Positions 1-4,712 of a stretch of 9,154 nucleotides of DNA are shown one piece after another. The position numbers and the translations under genes were made by a program. This DNA comes from an uncultured Bacilli bacterium (GTDB lineage Bacteria; Bacillota_I; Bacilli_A; RF39; UBA660). The notes under the pieces are model-generated. The model did not search any database, was not told the origin of the DNA, and was given only the letters and a program-made list of their open reading frames with translations. Location of the stretch: positions 1-9,154 of the forward strand of contig CALVQP010000046.1 in NCBI GenBank assembly GCA_944358225.1, given 5' to 3'. How positions within the stretch are numbered: position 1 is the stretch's first letter; every line of letters starts with the position of its first letter.

Positions 1-291
1 CTAAAAGATAAATTAGAAGAAATAGAACTAGAAATTTTAAAAAGAAAAAATAGTGCTAATAAAATACCAAATTATACAAAGAAAATAAAAGAATTATTAA
101 ATATTCAAAAGCCAAATAGAGACTTATTATTTACCATAATAGATAGAATAGAAGCAGATGAAGATAGAAATATAACAATAAAGTTTAAATATAAAATACT
201 TGATGATTATACTTTTACATATATTGATAAAAATTTGATAAGAAATCCTTATGGAAGACGAGGTAAAAATAGAATCTATAACAAAAAATAG
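1..291 (+). CDS. Large serine recombinase, C-terminal end (5' partial)
   Basis: The frame is open from the first base to a TAG stop at 289-291, giving 96 codons that must be the tail of a gene starting left of the window. The first 17 or so residues (LKDKLEEIELEILKRK) look like the coiled-coil helix of large serine recombinases. Residues 40-65 (NRDLLFTIIDRIEADEDRN then ITIKFKY) match the typical family ending, in which an 'I(D/E)-KIE-DE-KNI-I-F' strand closes the protein. The catalytic serine domain and the zinc ribbon are not in view, so activity cannot be judged. In this family such enzymes integrate and excise phages and integrative elements at att sites. Its place 101 bp before a DUF262 gene and about 1.2 kb before a broken amidase gene fits the recombinase of an element inserted in that amidase. 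Identification rests on the remembered family pattern, not on a search. Confidence 0.72.
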   Translation, partial: LKDKLEEIELEILKRKNSANKIPNYTKKIKELLNIQKPNRDLLFTIIDRIEADEDRNITIKFKYKILDDYTFTYIDKNLIRNPYGRRGKNRIYNKK

Positions 292-334
292 ATAAAAATA
301 GCAAAAAAACATTAAAAATACATAGAATCTATAA
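269..334. repeat. Paired 11-bp palindromes upstream of the DUF262 promoter
   Basis: The palindrome ATAGAATCTAT (ATAGA-A-TCTAT) occurs at 269-279, inside the recombinase 3' end, and again at 322-332. Both copies continue with AA, making a 13-nt direct repeat. The starts are 53 bp apart, about five DNA turns, and the second copy ends 9 bp before the -35 box at 342. I found no other copy in the window. Paired palindromes at this spacing suggest operator half-sites for a dimeric DNA-binding protein, or recombinase accessory sites. Which protein binds is unknown. Confidence 0.45.
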
Positions 335-341
335 AGAATGG

Positions 342-369
342 TTGACTTTTTTTGAAAAAAGTATATAAT
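342..369 (+). promoter_or_regulatory. Sigma-A-type promoter of the DUF262 gene
   Basis: TTGACT at 342-347 and a perfect TATAAT at 364-369 are separated by 16 bp. Transcription would begin near 376, leaving a leader of only about 17 nt that is mostly the ribosome binding site AGAGGTG at 378-384. The gene is therefore likely expressed independently of the recombinase. Confidence 0.75.
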
Positions 370-392
370 CTTTATCAAGAGGTGAAGAAAAA

Positions 393-1520
393 ATGAGAAA
401 AATCAACTTTCAACCAGGGGCATTACCAATTTTAACATTAATGAATGATGTGAAAGAAGCTAGAAGAGGTGGATTAGATTTACAACCGGAATATCAAAGA
501 AATTATGTTTGGAATGATGATTTTAAAGAAAAACTAATTTTAAGTATTGCCAAGAAGTATCCAATAGGTAATATAACAATTAGAAAAATGGATGAGGCTA
601 ACAAAAAAGGCGCTAGACAAGAAGTTGTAGATGGACAGCAAAGACTTACTACAATTTATAATTTTATCAATGGAGAATTAACTATTGGTTATAACACTTC
701 TAGAGAAATAGTAAAAGAAACTTATGACTTATATTCAAATGATGATAATAGGAATATAAAAAAAGTATTAAAAAAGTATAATGATAATAAAAAATTTAAA
801 TTAACATATGATTTGTTACCAGAATCGTTAAAAAGAATAATAGATGCATTTCCATTAGCTGTTACTTCTATTTCTGATGCGACAGACGAACAAGTTACAG
901 AGTATTTTAGATTTGTCCAAAATCAAGAACGATTAAGAGCAGGAGAATTAATTAATTCAATGCCTGAATCAATTCTAGAAAAATACTTATTAAAAATAAA
1001 TGATAAAGAAAAACTATTAAATATAATAAATTTTCCTGATTCAAGAATGGAATTTGACAAAGTATTTTATAGTTTGATTGGATTTTTGGATAAAAAAATC
1101 AATTTTGGAGTTACAGATAAAGTAATTAAAGATTATGTTTCAGAAAAAAGTAACGATTTAAGTGGTGATGCATTGTTATATGTAAATAATATGATTAATG
1201 GATTAAATGAAATAGGTAAACTTGAAAAATTACAAATAAGTACAAATAAAAGGATGCTTAAATTCTTACTTTTATTATTAGCTTTTGATTACATTGATTA
1301 TAATCAACTTGATCAAACTTTGATAAAATTGAATGATATAAATATCAAACTATCAGCATTTAATTCTGCAAAAAAGGATGTTGTAGAAACAACATTTATA
1401 AAAGAAAAAGATTTAATTGAAACATATAGAAATATTGCATTAATATCAAAAGGAGCACATCCATTTGATAGAGTTTACTTACGTATGACGGAATTAAAAG
1501 ATATATTAAATAACCACTAG
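393..1520 (+). CDS. DUF262 family protein (GmrS/ParB-like fold), lone form
   Basis: This 375-residue protein carries the DUF262 signatures: QPEYQRNYVW at 31-40, the hallmark VVDGQQRLTT at 78-87, and FRFVQNQERLRAGELINS around 170-190, which corresponds to the conserved 'N..g..L...E..n' segment. DUF262 is the ParB-like NTP-binding and nuclease-related module of GmrS, the type IV restriction enzyme GmrSD and several phage-defence proteins. No DUF1524 His-Me nuclease domain is visible after it, so this is a lone DUF262 protein and any cutting activity would need a partner or the DUF262 fold itself. The ATG at 393 is chosen from the ribosome binding site AGAGGTG eight bases upstream and a strong promoter at 342-369. 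The TAG stop lies directly against the putative element-host junction, so its last codons probably fall inside the attachment site. It is the likely cargo of the recombinase element. A defence role is inferred from family and context. Confidence 0.85.
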   Translation: MRKINFQPGALPILTLMNDVKEARRGGLDLQPEYQRNYVWNDDFKEKLILSIAKKYPIGNITIRKMDEANKKGARQEVVDGQQRLTTIYNFINGELTIGYNTSREIVKETYDLYSNDDNRNIKKVLKKYNDNKKFKLTYDLLPESLKRIIDAFPLAVTSISDATDEQVTEYFRFVQNQERLRAGELINSMPESILEKYLLKINDKEKLLNIINFPDSRMEFDKVFYSLIGFLDKKINFGVTDKVIKDYVSEKSNDLSGDALLYVNNMINGLNEIGKLEKLQISTNKRMLKFLLLLLAFDYIDYNQLDQTLIKLNDINIKLSAFNSAKKDVVETTFIKEKDLIETYRNIALISKGAHPFDRVYLRMTELKDILNNH

Positions 1521-1545
1521 AGCCGTCACGAGGTGGGGATGGTGC
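1521..1545 (+). other. Putative element-host junction (attR) inside the amidase gene
   Basis: Amidase-like coding sequence begins abruptly here. From 1532 the frame reads GGDGAEVIYALRN, a conserved stretch from the middle of Amidase_3 domains, with no start codon and no earlier domain half. Immediately before it the frame reads PLEPSR, which overlaps the 3' end of the DUF262 gene and does not resemble the expected 'NHxNAGG' lead-in. The crossover should lie about 1525-1537, within GAGGTGGGGATGG. The matching left junction is outside the window. Confidence 0.55.
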
Positions 1546-2620
1546 AGAAGTAATATATGCCCTTCGAAACGATGATAAACTATCTTCGCTAATAGCAAAC
1601 GAATTAGAAAAAGAAGGTCAAAATGTAAGAAAATATTATCAAAGACGTTTGCCTAGTGATCCATCTAAAGATTATTACTTTATGTTGCGTGATACGGGAG
1701 ATACTGAATCTATTATAGTAGAGTATGGTTTTTTAGATAGTCCTTTAGATGACCCTACGCAGTTAAAGAATAATTATGAAGCTTATGCTGAAGCAGTTGT
1801 TAGAGCTTTAGCCAATTATATTGGTGCTACTTATATTCCTGTGGTTGGTTCTGACTACTATGTTGTTCAAAAGGGAGATTCATTATGGTCTATATCTAAA
1901 AAATTTAATACTACTGTAGAAAAATTGAAGGATCTTAATAATTTGTCTACTAATACCCTTAACGTAGGTCAAGTGTTAAAATTACCTACTGAAAATTTAC
2001 AAGAGAGCGATGAATATATTGTTCAAGCAGGAGATACATTGTATAAGATTTCTAGTATGTTTAATATATCTCTTCAAGAATTAATGGCACTAAATAATTT
2101 AAGCTCTACAAATTTAAGTATTGGACAGAAGTTAAAAGTGGCTAAAAAAGATGAAGAAAATAATTCGGATAAAACAATTTATACTGTTGTAAAGGGAGAT
2201 ACATTATATCAAATTGCACAAAAATATAGTGTTAGTGTTCAAGATATTATTGATGCTAATAATTTAGTAAGTACTTCTTTATCGATAGGTCAGAAGTTAT
2301 TAATACCAACTAGTAATAATAAGGATACTTTGTATACTGTAGTAAGTGGAGATAGTTTGTACAAAATTGCTAATCAGTATGGAGTAACTGTTGATGAAAT
2401 AAAAAAACTTAATAATTTAACTTCAAATCTACTTTCCATAGGTCAAGTTTTAAAAATTCCCTCTAGAGATAACTATACTGTTTATGTTGTTCAATCGGGA
2501 GATAGTTTATATGGTATAGCCCGAAAATATGGTACAACAGTATCTGATCTACAAAGTGTAAATAATTTGGCTTCAAGTAATTTAAGTATCGGTCAAAAAT
2601 TATTGATTCCAGCAAAATAA
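1532..2620 (+). pseudogene. N-acetylmuramoyl-L-alanine amidase (Amidase_3) with five LysM repeats, 5'-truncated by insertion
   Basis: The frame is open from 1514 with recognisable amidase sequence from 1532 to the TAA at 2618-2620. It reads GGDGAEVIYALRN, then YYQRRLPSDPSKDYYF and SIIVEYGFLDS. The last contains the Glu (codon 1721-1723) that acts as catalytic residue in Amidase_3 enzymes. The zinc-binding His and Glu residues belong to the first half of the domain and are absent here. After a short linker come five LysM repeats, each about 44-50 residues, beginning near 1853 and ending at 2617. Each has the 'Y-VV--GD(S/T)L--I' opening and the 'NNL--(L/N)-IGQ-L-(I/V)P' close, so the protein would bind peptidoglycan glycan strands. 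The intact enzyme would cleave the bond between muramic acid and the stem peptide outside the cell. No ATG with a ribosome binding site exists near the junction. The first in-frame alternatives are TTG 1649 and ATG 1682, neither with a good Shine-Dalgarno, so the fragment is probably not translated usefully unless the element is excised. A bare LysM protein made from readthrough remains possible. Confidence 0.82.
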
Positions 2621-2644
2621 AAATTAGCTTAAGCTAATTTTTTT
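2620..2644 (+). terminator. Rho-independent terminator of the LysM amidase
   Basis: A perfect inverted repeat follows the stop codon directly: AAATTAGCTT at 2621-2630 and AAGCTAATTT at 2631-2640. Its T run extends to 2644. In RNA the central bases form the loop, leaving an eight-pair stem. Confidence 0.75.
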
Positions 2645-2736
2645 AAATATTAAATTTTTGAATAATTTAAAAACGATATTTGTGTATGTAAAACGGATAA
2701 AAATATATAGTTAGAGAAAACATTTTATGTAAATAA

Positions 2737-2799
2737 TTAGTGTTGAATTTCTATGTATTTAATAGAGAAGGCAAACAGCGCTAGTAGCAAAAAGAGCAT
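2737..2799 (-). CDS. Possible 20-residue membrane peptide
   Basis: On the minus strand ATG at 2799-2797 opens a 20-codon frame ending in TAA. It encodes MLFLLLALFAFSIKYIEIQH, a continuous hydrophobic helix followed by a short polar tail. Its codons (GCG, CTG, CTA) are richer in G and C than the surrounding non-coding DNA. A perfect TTGACA lies at 2834-2829. With 17-bp spacing its -10 (ATTACT, poor) would place the transcript start at the ATG itself, meaning a leaderless message, because no ribosome binding site is visible. It lies just past the CwlJ-like terminator on the same strand. I do not recognise the peptide, and in DNA this AT-rich a short hydrophobic frame can arise by chance. Confidence 0.22.
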   Translation of the reverse strand: MLFLLLALFAFSIKYIEIQH

Positions 2800-2841
2800 A
2801 GTTATAGTAATTTCAAATAAAATTTATTTGTCAACAGGCTG

Positions 2842-2866
2842 AAAAAAATCAGCTTAGGCTAATTTT
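2842..2866 (-). terminator. Rho-independent terminator of the CwlJ-like gene
   Basis: Read on the minus strand, the stop codon is followed at once by AATTAGC-CTAA-GCTGATT, with one mismatched pair, and seven T residues. It is 23/25 identical to the amidase terminator at 2620-2644 on the opposite strand. It is partly self-complementary in both directions, so it may stop transcripts from either side. Confidence 0.68.
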
Positions 2867-3289
2867 TTAGTGAAGTTCTTGGCATATTCCGGGATCCGGT
2901 ATGTAAAAACAATGGTTTTTATATCTACCTGCAAAATCTTGATCATACCAAGTAGATTTACAAGCAGTATTATTAGCAGGAGCATAGAACCATAAGGAAT
3001 TAGTTGCAGGATGATAATATTCTCCTCTTAAAACTCTTTTTGCTAAATCTTTTTCTAAAGATGTTGGACTTCCATTAAATAAAGAACTTTGAGTGCCGGT
3101 AAATTGGTTTGGTTGATAAATAACATCATATATTGATCTCACATTCTTAAAAGTCAAGCAATCTGCAAGCGCTCTGTTAACAACAACATTACCGACCATG
3201 AGCATTCCTAAATTGCCTTCACCTAATGCTTCGGCTCTCATTAATCTAGCTAAAAGTTCTAGTTCTTTTGTCGAATAATTAATAATCAT
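2867..3289 (-). CDS. cwlJ: CwlJ-like cell wall hydrolase (SleB/CwlJ family)
   Basis: The 140-residue protein matches the SleB/CwlJ hydrolase domain over its whole length. Residues 11-39 contain LLARLMRAEALGEG with the proposed catalytic Glu20, followed by GMLMVGNVVVNR. IYQPNQF sits at 57-63, SLWFY at 98-102, and the C-terminus reads RYKNHCFYIPDPGIC. Bacillus subtilis CwlJ is about 142 residues, also without signal peptide, and as I recall it shares the RAExxGEG, GNVxxNR, IYQP and HCFY elements. The match is therefore closer to CwlJ than to SleB, which is longer and secreted. In Bacillus CwlJ degrades spore cortex peptidoglycan during germination and is deposited in the coat with GerQ. GerQ is not in this window. 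The ATG at 3289 is backed by AGGTG five bases upstream. The gene converges on the LysM amidase and ends in its own terminator. The cortex-lytic role assumes a sporulating host, otherwise it may be a vegetative wall hydrolase. Confidence 0.87.
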   Translation of the reverse strand: MIINYSTKELELLARLMRAEALGEGNLGMLMVGNVVVNRALADCLTFKNVRSIYDVIYQPNQFTGTQSSLFNGSPTSLEKDLAKRVLRGEYYHPATNSLWFYAPANNTACKSTWYDQDFAGRYKNHCFYIPDPGICQELH

Positions 3290-3320
3290 GTAATCACCTA
3301 AAATATAATATGAAAAAGAC

Positions 3321-3349
3321 TAGCAAAAAGTTATAATATATGTTAAAAT
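3321..3349 (+). promoter_or_regulatory. Probable promoter of tRNA-Trp
   Basis: An extended -10, TGT-TAAAAT at 3341-3349, lies 17 bp after a weak -35 TAGCAA at 3321-3326. Transcription would start near 3356, 16 nt before the mature tRNA. TATAAT at 3332-3337 is an alternative -10 without a clear -35. Confidence 0.45.
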
Positions 3350-3371
3350 TAACTTGTTAAAAGTTTTTTAT

Positions 3372-3445
3372 AGGGGCGTGGTATAATGGTAGCATAGGAG
3401 TCTCCAAAACTTTTGATGGGAGTTCGATTCTCTCCGCCCCTGCCA
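3372..3445 (+). tRNA. trnW: tRNA-Trp (anticodon CCA)
   Basis: The 74-nt cloverleaf includes an encoded 3' CCA. The acceptor stem AGGGGCG/CGCCCCT pairs perfectly. The anticodon stem GGAGT/ACTTT closes with two G-U pairs around the loop CTCCAAA, giving anticodon CCA at 3405-3407. The T arm is GGGAG-TTCGATT-CTCTC. The discriminator base G and the A1-U72 pair are usual for bacterial tRNA-Trp. The D stem GTAT/GCAT is weak, with G-U pairs and one A-C mismatch, which is the only oddity. It reads UGG only, in line with TGG being used for every Trp in the neighbouring genes. Confidence 0.95.
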
Positions 3446-3456
3446 GATGTAAATAC

Positions 3457-3516
3457 ACTCCACTTTTTGGAGTTTAAATATATATTAAACCGTGATAAGG
3501 GATTTCATGGTTTTTT
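3457..3516 (+). terminator. tRNA-Trp terminator, with a small hairpin before it
   Basis: AAACCGTGA at 3487-3495 pairs with TCATGGTTT at 3505-3513 (one G-U) around a nine-base loop, and T residues run from 3511 to 3516. A smaller hairpin, ACTCCA at 3457-3462 with TGGAGT at 3468-3473, sits between the tRNA and the terminator and may mark a processing site. Confidence 0.72.
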
Positions 3517-3523
3517 GTTTTAA

Positions 3524-4037
3524 CAAAAAAATACTTGTGAAAAAAACTTGAATAGACAATGGCGTAAAGATAAATTAACTTCTCAAAATGCAAAGAAAAG
3601 CTTTACTACTCAATACTTTAAAGAAAAATGTGTTGCGGTTCAAGAGAAAGTATTAAAATTTTGGCTTGTTCTTGTCTTAAATAATTTTAAAATTAAAAAA
3701 ACATACAATGAAGTTAGTAATAGTTAAAATAAAAAAGATAATGTTGATATATTGATAGAAATTCAAAAAGATAGTTATATTTATTGTTCTGTAAAAACGA
3801 TAAAAGCGATTAACAATTATCAACAATAATTACAAAAATAATATAAAAGCGAATGAAAATGACATTACAAAAACCAAAAAAGAAAACACTAAAAAAAGCA
3901 AATTTGTAATCATCAAAGATAGAATAAAATTTTATATAAAAAAAGTTGCATTTAAGTGTTTAAGTAATATACATCTAGAGATGTATTGTAAAAACAACGA
4001 ATTTATGCTAAAATGCAGAATTATAAAAGAAATATAA
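3524..4037 (+). pseudogene. Decayed coding-like region, unidentified
   Basis: No intact gene is visible between the tRNA terminator and Fic. One frame is open from 3524 to a TAA at 3725-3727. It contains NRQWRKDKLTSQNAKKSF and later KFWLVLVLNNFKIKKTYNEV, and continues past the stop in the same frame to a second TAA after NYQQ near 3829. A different frame is then open to 4035-4037, ending CKNNEFMLKCRIIKEI. None has a convincing start with a ribosome binding site. The pattern of same-frame stop, frame change and plausible residue composition suggests a gene eroded by point changes and small indels, but A-rich random sequence can imitate this. I recognise no family in it. A hairpin ATACATC/GATGTAT lies at 3969-3986. 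Confidence 0.3.
3986..4014 (+). promoter_or_regulatory. Promoter of the Fic gene
   Basis: TTGTAA at 3986-3991 and TAAAAT at 4009-4014 are spaced by 17 bp. The TG of an extended -10 (TGC-TAAAAT) precedes the second box. Transcription would begin near 4021, about 40 nt before the start codon. Confidence 0.6.
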
Positions 4038-4062
4038 ATTTTTACGAAAAGTGGTGAAATTT

Positions 4063-4599
4063 ATGAACGAAATAGATAAGATGAGCTTGGAAAACGCAAA
4101 AAGATTATTTTCAAGTGGAGATGTAGATAATATTGAAGTAGGAACTACAAGAGGATTACAACAAATTCATAAGTATTTATTTGATGATTTATATGATTTT
4201 GCTGGTGTTATTAGAAAAGAAAATATTTCAAAAGGTAATTTTAGATTTGCTAATTCTTTATATTTAGAAGAAATGTTAAAGAAAATTGAGACAATGAGTG
4301 AATCAACTTTAAATGAAATTATAGATAAATATGTTGAAATGAATATCGCTCATCCATTTTTAGAGGGAAATGGTAGGAGTACAAGAATTTGGTTAGATTT
4401 AATATTAAAGAAAAATCTAAATAAAATTGTTAATTGGGAAAATATAGATAAGAAATTATATTTACAAGCTATGGAAAGAAGTCCAATTAACACACTAGAA
4501 ATTAAAACTTTAATAGAAAATAATTTGATAGATGATTTTAGTTTAGAAAGTTTTTTTAAAGGTGTAGAAACATCTTATTATTATGAAATTAATGACTAG
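4063..4599 (+). CDS. fic: Fic family protein adenylyltransferase, compact class III type
   Basis: With the start at ATG 4063 the protein has 178 residues. The GTG at 4051 is rejected because AGTGGTG at 4050-4056 forms the ribosome binding site, six bases before this ATG. The full Fic motif HPFLEGNGRSTR is at 97-108. It includes the catalytic His97, the metal-binding acidic residue (Glu101) and the Arg108 that in other Fic proteins contacts the inhibitory glutamate. The flap NISKGNFRFAN is at 54-64. The layout (TTRGLQQIHKYLF at 28-40, AMERSPINTLE at 136-146) is that of the small Neisseria/Helicobacter Fic enzymes, which transfer AMP from ATP to target proteins. These carry a C-terminal self-inhibitory helix (S/T)xxxE(G/N). 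Here the end reads SYYYE at 171-175, then IND and stop, so Ser and Glu remain but the usual Gly and the tail are missing. No separate antitoxin is adjacent. The target is unknown. Confidence 0.92.
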   Translation: MNEIDKMSLENAKRLFSSGDVDNIEVGTTRGLQQIHKYLFDDLYDFAGVIRKENISKGNFRFANSLYLEEMLKKIETMSESTLNEIIDKYVEMNIAHPFLEGNGRSTRIWLDLILKKNLNKIVNWENIDKKLYLQAMERSPINTLEIKTLIENNLIDDFSLESFFKGVETSYYYEIND

Positions 4600-4610
4600 A
4601 AAACAAAAAT

Positions 4611-4641
4611 AATTGTATTGGCTATAAATTGTATTGCTATA
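4611..4641 (+). repeat. Adjacent imperfect tandem duplication over the glycosyltransferase promoter
   Basis: AATTGTATTGGCTATA at 4611-4626 is followed without a gap by AATTGTATTGCTATA at 4627-4641, identical except for one missing G. Both copies contain TTGTAT, and the second supplies the candidate -35 box of the next gene. Confidence 0.7.
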
Positions 4642-4657
4642 AATATTGTGTTAAAAT
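4629..4657 (+). promoter_or_regulatory. Candidate promoter of the glycosyltransferase gene
   Basis: TTGTAT at 4629-4634 and TAAAAT at 4652-4657 are 17 bp apart, and TGT precedes the second box as an extended -10. The layout closely matches the Fic promoter at 3986-4014. The start would fall near 4664. No terminator is visible between Fic and this gene, so readthrough is also possible. Confidence 0.55.
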
Positions 4658-4712
4658 GTTTTTAGATAGAAATTTTTGAATAATAGTATTCTTTAAAAGA
4701 ATGAGGTGTTTG

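Noticed and set aside
127..378. Minus-strand 83-codon open frame rich in Phe, Tyr and Ile
   Set aside because: It lies opposite the recombinase 3' end and the DUF262 promoter. The composition is what A-rich coding DNA gives when read on the reverse strand, and no ribosome binding site is present.
1539..1553. AGGTGGGG followed by ATG at 1539, looking like a ribosome binding site and start after the junction
   Set aside because: The frame stops after four codons and is not the amidase frame, so it cannot restart translation of the LysM fragment.
3372..3445. tRNA-Trp 3' end as an attachment site for a downstream island
   Set aside because: No second copy of the tRNA 3' end was found in the window and no tyrosine integrase is nearby.
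3969..3986. Hairpin ATACATC/GATGTAT before the Fic promoter as a terminator
   Set aside because: It is followed by TGTAAAAAC, not a T run, and has no T run on the other strand either. It could at most be a protein-binding palindrome.
4051..4062. Upstream GTG starts for Fic, and the comparable early starts at 4701 and 7149
   Set aside because: In each case the early start codon overlaps the ribosome binding site of the next in-frame start, which has proper spacing.
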